Positions 16,796 through 24,867 of a stretch of 64,000 nucleotides of DNA are shown in pieces. The DNA is from Micavibrio aeruginosavorus ARL-13 (GTDB lineage: Bacteria > Pseudomonadota > Alphaproteobacteria > Micavibrionales > Micavibrionaceae), in the NCBI RefSeq assembly GCF_000226315.1, contig NC_016026.1, positions 2,356,001-2,420,000 on the forward strand. Direction: 5' to 3'. Position 1 is the stretch's first letter, and every line of letters begins with the position of its first letter. The translations under genes were made by a program, and so were the position numbers. The notes beneath the pieces are model-generated. The model saw nothing but the letters and a program-made list of their open reading frames with translations, did not search any database and was not told the origin of the DNA.

Positions 16796-17431
16796 TTACG
16801 GCGCACGATTATAAAGCTGGGACACGATGGTATTTTGAACATGCTGGTTCAGCACATCGTCACTTAAGGTCCGGCCATCGGCACAATTTTTGAATTTCGA
16901 TTGCAACAGCGACAGCGTATCCGACGCGGCCGGTACGGCACCGGCATTTTTTGCAATACCCGTTGTTTCACCAAATGTTTCAGCAATGCTGGTCAAATGG
17001 CATAAATCCGCATCATTCAAGCGCGCAACGCCATCGCGCCCCATGGATGCACCCATGGAAATCAATGCGCCATTGCGGTAAAAATCAATCTTGCTGTTGC
17101 TGCAGTCATTAAACGTGTCGGCATGGCGCCCTTCGTCGTTCAACGCATCGCCATTCATCAGTGCGTTCGCCTTCGCCACATGGCACACATCTTCCGGTGT
17201 CAATTTTTGTAACGCGTCGACGGAAAATTTTGTGCCCAGTGCGAGCAGGCCGAGCGCTTCGCGCCCCTGCGGCGTTTCTTTTTTCTGTTCGTTGAAAAAA
17301 TGATCCGGCAGCAAAAAGCGGTCCAGCTTCGGCCCGGCGACATCATGGATCACATCGGTAAAGGAATACACCGACGCACCGAGCAAAATTGAACCCAGTA
17401 CAGAACCCGCTTTTTTCAAGACACCCGCCAT
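16796..17431 (-). CDS. Hypothetical protein, probably membrane-anchored
   Basis: A 211-residue protein with no family I recognise. A short hydrophobic N-terminal stretch (AGSVLGSILLGASVYSF) could act as an anchor or uncleaved signal. The rest is helical, with three regularly spaced single cysteines in similar contexts (EDVCHVAKA, ADLCHLTSI, FKNCADGRT, plus FNDCSNS). The repeat L.P.DVCH.A / LNDADLCHL.S suggests two related halves of about 70 residues. The ATG has TAAGG eight bases upstream; a GTG nine bases earlier is less likely. It is transcribed away from phoH. Confidence 0.65.
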   Translation of the reverse strand: MAGVLKKAGSVLGSILLGASVYSFTDVIHDVAGPKLDRFLLPDHFFNEQKKETPQGREALGLLALGTKFSVDALQKLTPEDVCHVAKANALMNGDALNDEGRHADTFNDCSNSKIDFYRNGALISMGASMGRDGVARLNDADLCHLTSIAETFGETTGIAKNAGAVPAASDTLSLLQSKFKNCADGRTLSDDVLNQHVQNTIVSQLYNRAP

Positions 17432-17485
17432 AACGCACACCTTAGTTATAAAGATCGTAGAGAGCCTCTGTTCCGAGGATAAAAG

Positions 17486-17515
17486 ACCCTACCACACACT
17501 TTATAATTATGTCAA
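17486..17515 (-). promoter_or_regulatory. Possible promoter of the hypothetical membrane-anchored protein
   Basis: On the minus strand TTGACA is followed after 18 bases by TAGGGT, about 55 bases before the start codon. The -35 is perfect and the -10 is poor. Confidence 0.35.
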
Positions 17516-17596
17516 ATAAATAATCTGTTTGGAGCCCGCTAAATCACTGATACCATAGATATTAAGGACCGAATCACCCCCCAGATAAGGAGGCCT

Positions 17597-17758
17597 ATGC
17601 CCCGACTTCTGAATGGTTTCATTCCCGACCTGCCCCCGGCAAGCTCTCGCTTCGCCACAGACGGTTTCGGCCCTTTTTCCAAGTCCTTTTCTCCCCCCTT
17701 CACATCCCCCATTCCACCAATGCCCGATCAACCACGCTGTTGTTTCAACCGGGGTTGA
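17597..17758 (+). CDS. Small open frame upstream of phoH, possible leader peptide
   Basis: A 53-codon frame starting at an ATG preceded, five bases away, by AAGGAGG, the strongest ribosome binding site in this part of the window. The product is rich in Pro, Ser and Phe with a CC pair near its end, and has no signal peptide. It ends 60 bases before phoH on the same strand. The family is not recognised. It could be a real small protein, a leader peptide, or a chance frame after a ribosome-binding-like string. Confidence 0.35.
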   Translation: MPRLLNGFIPDLPPASSRFATDGFGPFSKSFSPPFTSPIPPMPDQPRCCFNRG

Positions 17759-17818
17759 TTTTGCATGTCTTCTGCGTTTTCTCGTTCCCCCCACCTGAAC
17801 CCCTGAAAGGAGTTCACC

Positions 17819-18577
17819 ATGTCCAAGAAAGCCCGCAAAAACAGCAAACCCCACCTGCAGGCCATTAACAACGAAGGATACGGACACAAGAAAAATACCG
17901 CCGATATGGACTGGCACCCGCTGGATGAAGAAATCGACCGCGCGCGGGACAAAAAATTCGTCAAAAACGTCAAACCCCGATCTGCTGGCCAGGATGCATT
18001 GATGAAGGCCATTCAGGAAAAAAACCTGACTCTGGCCATCGGCCCTGCCGGAACGGGCAAAACCTATCTGGCGATTTGCGCTGCTGTTGATGCGCTGGAA
18101 TCCGGTGCGGTGGAACGCATCGTCCTGTCCCGTCCCGCGATGGAGGCCGGTGAATCACTGGGGTTCCTGCCGGGTGACATGCACGAAAAAATGGCCCCGT
18201 ACCTGCGTCCGCTGTATGACGCGTTGGGTGACCGCATGGGAGGCAAACGTGTGCGCCAGTTGATTCAGGACGGCACCATCGAAATTGCCCCGGTCGGTTT
18301 CATGCGCGGACGCACATTGAACAACGCGTTCGTGGTGATTGATGAAGCGCAGAACTGCACGTACTCGCAATTGAAAATGTTGCTGTCACGTTTGGGGTGG
18401 CATTCGACCATGGTGATTACCGGCGACCCCGACCAAAGCGATTTGCTGGACGGTATTTCAGGGTTGAAAGAAATTTCACACCGTCTGGAAGCCGTACCGA
18501 ACATCAACGTTGTCCGATTACAGCAGGTGGATATCGTGCGCCACCCGCTGGTCGCAGAGATGCTGGACGTTCTGTAA
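17819..18577 (+). CDS. phoH: PhoH family ATPase
   Basis: A 252-residue cytoplasmic P-loop ATPase. Walker A GPAGTGKT is at residues 75-82 and Walker B VVIDEAQN at about 172-179, with the PhoH signatures RPAMEAGESLGFLPGD and GDPDQSDL between and after. It corresponds to the compact PhoH domain, without the PIN domain of PhoH2 or the KH extension. The biological role of the family is not settled; roles in RNA metabolism and phosphate stress are proposed. The start has AAGGAG eight bases upstream. It ends before a strong terminator. Confidence 0.93.
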   Translation: MSKKARKNSKPHLQAINNEGYGHKKNTADMDWHPLDEEIDRARDKKFVKNVKPRSAGQDALMKAIQEKNLTLAIGPAGTGKTYLAICAAVDALESGAVERIVLSRPAMEAGESLGFLPGDMHEKMAPYLRPLYDALGDRMGGKRVRQLIQDGTIEIAPVGFMRGRTLNNAFVVIDEAQNCTYSQLKMLLSRLGWHSTMVITGDPDQSDLLDGISGLKEISHRLEAVPNINVVRLQQVDIVRHPLVAEMLDVL

Positions 18578-18633
18578 TACAATAACAGAACGCACCCACA
18601 CCCCTTTCTGCGTTTCTAGCGTTGCTCGCGTTC

Positions 18634-18667
18634 GTGGCCCGGGAACCCCCTTCCCGGGCCACTTTTT
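18634..18667 (+). terminator. Terminator after phoH
   Basis: GTGGCCCGGGAA and TTCCCGGGCCAC form a 12-base-pair stem over five C residues, followed by five T residues. Confidence 0.88.
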
Positions 18668-18732
18668 ATGGCTGATTGCTTGCATTTCAACGGTGGGCAT
18701 GCTTTTTAAAATCACTGAAAAGGAGCCTGCTC

Positions 18733-19359
18733 ATGTTGAAAAACCGCCTCGCCCGCCTTGCCCTGCTGTCCATCGCCGCCGTGGCGATTGGCGGTATCAT
18801 TGCACTGATCCAGATCCAGAGTGCGCATGGCCCCACGCCGCAGGCCGCGGTAAAAAGTAACGGTGTGGCTGGCGCGGATATTGGTGGTCCCTTTGCCCTG
18901 ACGGATCACAATGGTCAGCCCTTCACGGAAAAAAATCTGGCGGGCCACCCGACGCTGATTTATTTCGGCTTCACCTTCTGCCCGTCGATCTGTCCGACGG
19001 AATTGCAAAAGATGAGTGCGGCCCTGAAACTGGCGGATGCAGGCAAAGCTGAAAAAATTATGCCCGTCTTTATCACCATTGATCCGGATCGCGACACGGT
19101 CGCCGTCATGAAGAATTATGTTGCGCAATTTCATCCGCGCCTGATCGGATTGACCGGAACACAGGATGATATCAACACCGCCGCCCGCGCATGGCGCGTC
19201 TATGCGCAGAAGGTGCAGGATGAAACGATGAGCGAATACACCATGGACCATTCATCCTATATCTATCTGCAGGGGCCGGATGGCGGGTTGCAGGCGATTT
19301 TCGGCACGGACAGCACCGCCCGCCAAATTGCCGATGCCATCAATGCAAATGCGAAATAA
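18733..19359 (+). CDS. SCO1/SenC family copper protein
   Basis: A 208-residue protein with one N-terminal membrane anchor (about residues 8-27) and a periplasmic thioredoxin-like domain. The copper-binding pair C83 and C87 sits in FCPSICPTE and the distal ligand H173 in MDHSSY, the three residues that define SCO proteins. In this family the role is insertion of copper into the CuA centre of cytochrome c oxidase, or thiol redox protection. AAAAGGAG lies before the chosen ATG; earlier in-frame starts would extend the cytoplasmic tail and lack such a site. No oxidase genes are in the window. Confidence 0.93.
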   Translation: MLKNRLARLALLSIAAVAIGGIIALIQIQSAHGPTPQAAVKSNGVAGADIGGPFALTDHNGQPFTEKNLAGHPTLIYFGFTFCPSICPTELQKMSAALKLADAGKAEKIMPVFITIDPDRDTVAVMKNYVAQFHPRLIGLTGTQDDINTAARAWRVYAQKVQDETMSEYTMDHSSYIYLQGPDGGLQAIFGTDSTARQIADAINANAK

Positions 19360-19385
19360 TTCACGCCTGTATTATCTGAGAGATT

Positions 19386-19685
19386 TTATGAATCCGAATC
19401 GTTCCCCGATTCGGATTCATTTTTTAAATCACACCGCACCCAGCACCAGGCCATATACAAAGCCAGCAAGATGGCCGCCGACACCATGTTTATGGCAACG
19501 ACCAGCACCAGCACCGACCACATTGACAATGAATGCTTGATCGTGGCCAGCATCGTGTCATCCAGCGAAACAACAAACGCCGCGCAAAGCGCCAGCCCAA
19601 AAATCAACAAAACCGCGATTTTCAGCAAAGCGCGGCGCATACGATGGCGTTTCAAGGATGAAGGTGATGGCCCGTGTGATGTCAT
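19386..19685 (-). CDS. Small two-helix membrane protein (tentative)
   Basis: A 99-residue frame with two strong hydrophobic segments (about residues 21-42 and 57-79), the pattern of a small inner-membrane protein with both ends in the cytosol. No family is recognised. No Shine-Dalgarno sequence is seen before the first ATG or before the internal ATG at residue 16. The last residues (ESESGNDSDS) are encoded by the hairpin that also serves as terminator for the SCO gene. The clear bipartite hydrophobicity favours a real gene. Confidence 0.45.
   Translation of the reverse strand: MTSHGPSPSSLKRHRMRRALLKIAVLLIFGLALCAAFVVSLDDTMLATIKHSLSMWSVLVLVVAINMVSAAILLALYMAWCWVRCDLKNESESGNDSDS
19388..19425 (+). 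terminator. Terminator after the SCO gene
   Basis: ATGAATCCGAATC pairs with GATTCGGATTCAT across a seven-base loop and is followed by six T residues, 28 bases past the stop codon. Confidence 0.85.
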
Positions 19686-19924
19686 GACAGATGCAGTTTA
19701 TCGCACATAAACCACGATGCAAAGCACGCACAATTTTCATATCGGCGCATGCCATAAATCTTGATGCGACGCCGCATAATCTATCCTGTTGCATGTGCAA
19801 AAAATCATTAGAATATATGAGTCTTCGACGCGTTTCGCGCCGTTTTGCACATCCGTCCGAATCGCTTATCCTGACATATCCGTTTTCGATATCCATGATT
19901 GTATAACAAGGGGAGCCCTAGACC

Positions 19925-21223
19925 ATGTCACGTACAAAATTTTCGATCATCCGCACCGGCTTGATGGCCGCCGCCACATTGATTGTCGGCGCATCCGCCG
20001 CCAACGCGGCCGGTTTCTACATTCAGGAACAATCGGTTCGCGGTTTGGGTTCTGCCTTCTCTGGCTCCACCACAACATTGAACGACGCCAGCACGGTGTA
20101 TTTCAACCCGGCCGGCATGACGCAATTGCCGGGCCTGCAGGCACAGGCGGGCGTGCACGTGATCATTCCCGATTCCAAAGTGAAGGACACAGGATCAACG
20201 GCTCCTCTAGGCATGACTCTGGGTGGATCAAGCGGCAATCCGTATGACCCAACACCAGTTCCGAATGGTTTTGTTTCCTATCAGGCAACTGATAATCTCT
20301 GGTTCGGTATTGGTGTAACAGCGCCGTTCGGTTTGGCAAGTGACTACGGCGATACATGGTTTGGCCGTTTTGACTCCACAAAAACAGAACTAGCCGTTAT
20401 CGATGTGCAGCCGACTATTGCTTATAAAATCAATGAGATGTTTTCGATTGGTGCAGGCGTGAACATCCAGCACAGCGACGCAGATCTGCGTAACAGCGTG
20501 AACTTAGTGGGCCTCGGCTTAGGTGAAGGACAAAGCAAGCTAGAAGGAGATGATTTTGGGTATGGCTACAGCCTAGGAATTCAATTCCGCCCATGGGATC
20601 ACACGACTTTTGGCCTGAGCTATAAATCCGAAGTTCACCATGAACTGGACGGCAAAATCGAGGTTAAACAGCTATCAACAGGCAACATTGTTGCATCACA
20701 AAGCAGCAATGGATCTGCAAAGCTCAACACACCGGACCACCTTACCTTCGGCGGATCTCATCAGCTAAATGATCGTTTGACCATTCAGGGGCAGGCCACT
20801 TGGTTCGGTTGGAGCAATTTTGACGCTATCACCGCCGTTCGTGACAGCGGTGCCGTTGCCTCAAGCGTTCAGCAAAACTATCAAAACACATGGGCGTTTG
20901 CCGTTGGTGCCGAATACATGGTCAACGACGCATGGACAGTACGTGGCGGTGTACAATTTGACGAAACACCAACCACAGACGAGTTTCGCACCAGTCGCAC
21001 TCCAGATGGAGATCGCACATGGATTTCGGCCGGCGCAACCTATGCCCTGAATGAAAAAATCGATCTAGATATGGCTGGCACATATATCTTTGTTGAAGAC
21101 GGAACCATCAACCTCCAACGTGGTGCAGCTAACCCAACCACAGGCGCTGGTGCAGGTAACATGCGCGCCAAAACAGAAGGCAGCGTCGGCATTCTGGCTC
21201 TCGGCATGACATACAAATTCTAA
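19925..21223 (+). CDS. FadL/OmpP1/TodX family outer membrane transporter
   Basis: A 432-residue beta-barrel protein for uptake of long-chain fatty acids or other hydrophobic compounds. A signal peptide ends at about A28, followed directly by AGFYIQEQSVRGLGSAFSG, the typical FadL hatch-domain start, and DASTVYFNPAGM. Alternating aromatic strands run to a terminal Phe (MTYKF), as needed for BAM-dependent assembly. Length is normal. AGGGGAG lies before the ATG. Strong terminators bracket it, so it is monocistronic. Its position next to a beta-oxidation cluster makes fatty acids the likeliest substrate. Codon use in the middle looks slightly more AT-rich than that of its neighbours. Confidence 0.92.
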   Translation: MSRTKFSIIRTGLMAAATLIVGASAANAAGFYIQEQSVRGLGSAFSGSTTTLNDASTVYFNPAGMTQLPGLQAQAGVHVIIPDSKVKDTGSTAPLGMTLGGSSGNPYDPTPVPNGFVSYQATDNLWFGIGVTAPFGLASDYGDTWFGRFDSTKTELAVIDVQPTIAYKINEMFSIGAGVNIQHSDADLRNSVNLVGLGLGEGQSKLEGDDFGYGYSLGIQFRPWDHTTFGLSYKSEVHHELDGKIEVKQLSTGNIVASQSSNGSAKLNTPDHLTFGGSHQLNDRLTIQGQATWFGWSNFDAITAVRDSGAVASSVQQNYQNTWAFAVGAEYMVNDAWTVRGGVQFDETPTTDEFRTSRTPDGDRTWISAGATYALNEKIDLDMAGTYIFVEDGTINLQRGAANPTTGAGAGNMRAKTEGSVGILALGMTYKF

Positions 21224-21243
21224 TCCTTGAACGGATGATACAT

Positions 21244-21276
21244 AAAAAGCCCCGGAAAAAATCCGGGGCTTTTTTA
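21244..21276. terminator. Terminator after the FadL-type gene
   Basis: AAAAAGCCCCGGA pairs with TCCGGGGCTTTTT around an A-rich loop. The T and A tracts allow action in both directions, serving the converging thioesterase gene too. Confidence 0.9.
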
Positions 21277-21313
21277 ATGTCGGTTTTAATTTTACGACCG
21301 CATTACATTTTTA

Positions 21314-21871
21314 TCATTCCGCCGTCACGCTGCGCAGGGCATCCTCAGCCTCAACCCAGCCACGCACATGATCGGGCATAGGCGGGCTTTTGAATTTCAT
21401 GCCGATAATGCCCAGCAACTCTTCCGTAGGCACGGTGCGCTTGGCCACCTGATCATAAAACCCGCCTTTAACCAGTGCAATCGCGGCGACGGCTCCGGCC
21501 TTCTTCCCCTTGGTAATCACAAAACGCTGTTCCATATACACCCATTTCGGGTCCCAACAGATGACGCGCGTTTCCAGACGATAGGGTTCAAACGGAGCCA
21601 GTGAAATACGATAGCGCGTAGACACCGACGCCAGCACCGGGATAGCCTTGCGCTTGATCATCGCCCGCAACAGCCCGTTGCGCAGGATCAAATCAAACCG
21701 CCCCAGATCCATGATGGTCAGATAACGCCCATTGTTCATGTGCATATTGCTGTCCAGATCATTGGGCAGAACATTGAAGCGCAAGGATTGCACCGCCATC
21801 ATATCCGTGATGCGCGGTTTAAAAAACAAACCACGAATAAGCAGAACCAGAAGACGGATATAAAGATTCAT
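21314..21871 (-). CDS. Thioesterase-like protein (hotdog fold)
   Basis: A 185-residue protein. After a hydrophobic N-terminal helix (YIRLLVLLIRGLF) comes a 4HBT/hotdog domain: LRFNVLPNDLDSNMHMNNGRY carries the conserved D-x-N-x-H-(M)-N-N-x-R-Y start of acyl-CoA thioesterase-like proteins of the THEM6 type. The function of this subgroup is not firmly known; an acyl-thioester substrate is expected. It follows the SCP2 gene by three bases in a two-gene operon and lies between FadL and acyl-CoA dehydrogenase, consistent with lipid metabolism. Confidence 0.83.
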   Translation of the reverse strand: MNLYIRLLVLLIRGLFFKPRITDMMAVQSLRFNVLPNDLDSNMHMNNGRYLTIMDLGRFDLILRNGLLRAMIKRKAIPVLASVSTRYRISLAPFEPYRLETRVICWDPKWVYMEQRFVITKGKKAGAVAAIALVKGGFYDQVAKRTVPTEELLGIIGMKFKSPPMPDHVRGWVEAEDALRSVTAE

Positions 21872-21874
21872 GAT

Positions 21875-22177
21875 TTATCCCTCAAGCAGGGCATTCAGCT
21901 TCAGCGCCAGCCCCATCGACCCGGCCACTTTCAACTTGCCCATCATGAAGGCGATATTCGGGTCTTGTGATCCGTTCAAAAATCCGGCGAATGTCGCCAG
22001 CGCGCAGGTCAGCGTAACATCCGCGTCGGCATCATCATGGTTCACCACAGGCGGGCTTTGCGTTGTATCAACGAAAACAATCCCGTCATCGCCAAAATTA
22101 AATTTCACGCGGGCGTTCAGGCCCGGGGATTGGGCGATTTTTTGATTGATCTGATTGGTGGCTTCGTCGAGGTTCAT
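21875..22177 (-). CDS. SCP2 sterol-carrier domain protein
   Basis: A 100-residue protein consisting only of an SCP2 domain: VKFNFGDDGIVFVD, then DADVTLTCALATFAGFLNGSQDPNIAFM and MGKLKVAGSMGLALKLNALL, the last being the hallmark segment. SCP2 domains bind lipids or acyl-CoA in a hydrophobic pocket. The ATG chosen begins MNLDEATNQI; one nine bases upstream is possible. It is in an operon with the thioesterase. Confidence 0.9.
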   Translation of the reverse strand: MNLDEATNQINQKIAQSPGLNARVKFNFGDDGIVFVDTTQSPPVVNHDDADADVTLTCALATFAGFLNGSQDPNIAFMMGKLKVAGSMGLALKLNALLEG

Positions 22178-22227
22178 GGCAGGCATCCATTTGCTAAAAA
22201 ATGACAGATGCCCAATAAGATACGCTT

Positions 22228-22902
22228 TTACCGCAACGGATCAACCCGGTCTTCGCCGGATGGGTTGCACCGGAACCACCCGGCAATAGAATTACGCGGC
22301 CGCGCCGGGGGCAGGACTTCATGCGGGACATCCTCGCTCAAAAACACGGCCAGGGTTCCGGCCACAGGCAGCACCCGGGTGATTTCCCGGTCCTGATCCA
22401 CCGCATCGTACAGCACCAGATGCCCGCCATCCGATTCCACCCAATCGGGGGTGAGATAGGTGACGGTGGAAACCACACGATTGCGTTCACCGTGCAGAGC
22501 GTCCACATGCTTGCGATAAAACCCGCCCGCATCATACCGGGCATAATGCGCTTCATATTCGAACAGACCCAAAATCAAACGGCGGTTCAAATCCAGCCGC
22601 AAACGCCCCATCAAATCCAGATAGGCCGCGGGCGCGAGATCGCGCCCGGCCAGCCACAACGTGCGGTCATTGCGGATCGCCGTTTCCACAGTTTGGGCCG
22701 CATCACGCCCGACAGCCGCCAAAGTCAGGCGCCCGGCTTCTTCCTGTGCGGCCAGATCGGCCAGAAGGGCCGTGCGTAAATTTTCGGGAACGTAATCGGG
22801 ACATATGGACCAGCCTTGCACATAAAGGTCGTCCGCTATGCGGGCATTCAATGCCGCAATTTTATCATGATCCAATCGGAAAGCCGGTTCGGCATCGCCC
22901 AA
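22228..22902 (-). CDS. 2-oxoglutarate/Fe(II)-dependent oxygenase, prolyl-hydroxylase-like
   Basis: A 224-residue cytoplasmic enzyme with a double-stranded beta-helix core. Iron ligands H132 and D134 (KHVD) and H194 (DVPHEV), and the 2-oxoglutarate-binding R203 (RPRNSIAGWF), are all in place, giving an intact SM-20/PHD-like active site. The spacing of Y...F..HVD and the GGHLVLY strand agree with the 2OG-FeII_Oxy_3 family. Related bacterial proteins hydroxylate proline residues of elongation factor Tu or unknown substrates. The gene stands alone, on the same strand as its neighbours. Confidence 0.88.
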   Translation of the reverse strand: MGDAEPAFRLDHDKIAALNARIADDLYVQGWSICPDYVPENLRTALLADLAAQEEAGRLTLAAVGRDAAQTVETAIRNDRTLWLAGRDLAPAAYLDLMGRLRLDLNRRLILGLFEYEAHYARYDAGGFYRKHVDALHGERNRVVSTVTYLTPDWVESDGGHLVLYDAVDQDREITRVLPVAGTLAVFLSEDVPHEVLPPARPRNSIAGWFRCNPSGEDRVDPLR

Positions 22903-22999
22903 TTATAAAATTCCAATGACAAAATACTGGTCCACCCACGTGGACCGTTTTCATGAACATCATCACCACAGCGCCGGAAAAAGCGCAAGAGGCATAAAA

Positions 23000-23022
23000 A
23001 ACCCGGGGTCGCGCCCCGGGTT
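23000..23022 (-). terminator. Terminator of the acyl-CoA dehydrogenase gene
   Basis: AACCCGGGG and CCCCGGGTT form a nine-base-pair stem; on the minus strand it is followed by a T-run. It lies about 20 bases past the stop codon. Confidence 0.85.
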
Positions 23023-23042
23023 CTTTCATTTATCGCGTTTTC

Positions 23043-24836
23043 TTAGAAGCCTGCGGCATCCAGCGCCATCACGCTATCCGCCCCGGCCATCGCCTGTTTA
23101 AAGCGGAAATCCGTTTCCGGCAGAATGCGGTCATAGAAGAACCGTGCGGTTTTCAATTTGCTGTCATAAAACTCCGCCTTATCACCTGCACCAGCGGCCA
23201 GTTTTTCGGTCGCAGCCTTGGCCATGCGAGCCCACATATAGGCCAGCGCGACGAGCGCAAACATCCGCAGATAATCCGATGCGGCAGCCCCCGCTTCGTT
23301 CGGGTTTTTCAGACCCTTTTGCGCCACCATCGCCGTGGCTTGCTGCAACTTGGCGAAAGCTTTGGCCAGCGGGAAGACAAAATCCTGCATCGCCGGATCG
23401 GCCTGGTTTTCTTCGATGAACTGACCCACCGGGTGGAAGAAGCGGCGCAAATAACGGCCGTAATTCGCGCTCATCTTCCGGCCGACCAGGTCCATGGCCT
23501 GAATGCCGTTGGTGCCTTCATACAGCAGGGAGATCCGCGCATCGCGCACATATTGTTCCACGCCATGTTCCCAGATATAGCCATGACCGCCATAAACCTG
23601 CACCGCCATGTTGGCGATTTCAAAGCCCATATCGGTTTGATACGCCTTCACAATCGGGGTCAGCAAAGCGACCAGATCATCGGCGGCTTCGCGTTGTGCC
23701 GGGTCCGGGTGGCGTTCGGCAATATCCAGATGCATGCCCGCCCAGTAGGCCAGCGCACGGCACCCCTCCGTCACGGCCTTGCCGGTCATCAGCATGCGGC
23801 GTACGTCCGGATGCACGATAATCGGATCCGCCGGTTTTTGCGGTTCCGCCGGACCCGTCAGCGCACGCATTTGCAGGCGTTCCTTGGCATAGTTCAGGGC
23901 GTTTTGATACGCGACCTCGGCAATGCCCAGACCCTGCATCCCAACACCCAGACGGGCGGTGTTCATCATGGTGAACATGGCGCGCATGCCCTTATGCGGT
24001 TCACCGACCAGCCAGCCGGTTGCGCCATCAAAGTTCATAACGCAGGTGGCCGAGCCCTTGATGCCCATTTTGTGTTCGATGGACCCGCAGGCCACGCCGT
24101 TGCGCGCACCAACATCGCCGTTATCCTTCGGCATAAATTTCGGCACGACGAACAGGGAAATGCCCTTCACCCCTTCCGGCGCATCCGGCAATTTCGCCAG
24201 AACCAGATGAATGATATTGCTGGTCAGATCATGTTCACCCGCGGAGATGAAAATTTTTGTCCCCGTAATCGCAAACGATCCATCAGAATTTGGAACAGCC
24301 TTGGTTTTGATCAGCCCCAGATCGGTGCCACAATGCGGTTCAGTCAAGCACATGGTGCCGGACCATTCCCCCGTGACCAATTTCGGCAGATAGGTCTGCT
24401 TCAACGCATCAGTGCCGTGCAAATGCAGGGCGTTATAGGCCCCTTCGGACAAGCCCGGGTACATGCCGAACGACATGTTGGCGGAACAGATCATTTCCTG
24501 CAAAACGAAATTCACGGTCGCGGGCATACCCATGCCGCCATAGGCCGGATCGGCGGCCAATGCAGTCCAGCCACCTTCGGTAAAGGCCTTGTACGCGTCC
24601 TTGAAACCGGAAGGCGTGCGCACAACGCCATTTTCGAATGTGCATCCCTCCTTGTCCCCCGACTGGTTCAACGGGAACAGGATATCCTGACAAATCGCGG
24701 CGCCGCCTTCGATGATCTGGTCGATCATGTCGGGTGTGGCTTCTTCATAGCCCGGCAGGGTAGAAAGTTTTTCAACCCCCAGAACATCGTTCAGAACAAA
24801 ACGAATATTATCAAGCGGTGCGGTATAAACAGGCAT
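23043..24836 (-). CDS. Acyl-CoA dehydrogenase
   Basis: A 597-residue flavoenzyme for the first step of beta-oxidation, acyl-CoA to trans-2-enoyl-CoA. It has an N-terminal extension of the AidB/VLCAD-like large subfamily (FVLNDVLGVEKL...), the FAD-binding MCLTEPHCGTDLG and IKGSATCVMNFDG segments, the GGHGYIWEHGVEQYVRDARI strand-helix and the catalytic base region LLYEGTNGIQAMDLV (Glu preceding Gly-Thr-Asn), then a C-terminal helical domain. Length suits the roughly 590-600-residue bacterial subfamily. It is close to the FadN-type and thiolase genes, which supply the remaining steps. Confidence 0.95.
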   Translation of the reverse strand: MPVYTAPLDNIRFVLNDVLGVEKLSTLPGYEEATPDMIDQIIEGGAAICQDILFPLNQSGDKEGCTFENGVVRTPSGFKDAYKAFTEGGWTALAADPAYGGMGMPATVNFVLQEMICSANMSFGMYPGLSEGAYNALHLHGTDALKQTYLPKLVTGEWSGTMCLTEPHCGTDLGLIKTKAVPNSDGSFAITGTKIFISAGEHDLTSNIIHLVLAKLPDAPEGVKGISLFVVPKFMPKDNGDVGARNGVACGSIEHKMGIKGSATCVMNFDGATGWLVGEPHKGMRAMFTMMNTARLGVGMQGLGIAEVAYQNALNYAKERLQMRALTGPAEPQKPADPIIVHPDVRRMLMTGKAVTEGCRALAYWAGMHLDIAERHPDPAQREAADDLVALLTPIVKAYQTDMGFEIANMAVQVYGGHGYIWEHGVEQYVRDARISLLYEGTNGIQAMDLVGRKMSANYGRYLRRFFHPVGQFIEENQADPAMQDFVFPLAKAFAKLQQATAMVAQKGLKNPNEAGAAASDYLRMFALVALAYMWARMAKAATEKLAAGAGDKAEFYDSKLKTARFFYDRILPETDFRFKQAMAGADSVMALDAAGF

Positions 24837-24867
24837 TTCACAAGATCCTTCTCAGGTTAAAAACAAA

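Noticed and set aside
23319-24860. 513-codon frame on the plus strand
   Set aside because: It is an antisense shadow of acyl-CoA dehydrogenase, His/Arg/Gln-rich as shadows of GC-rich genes are.
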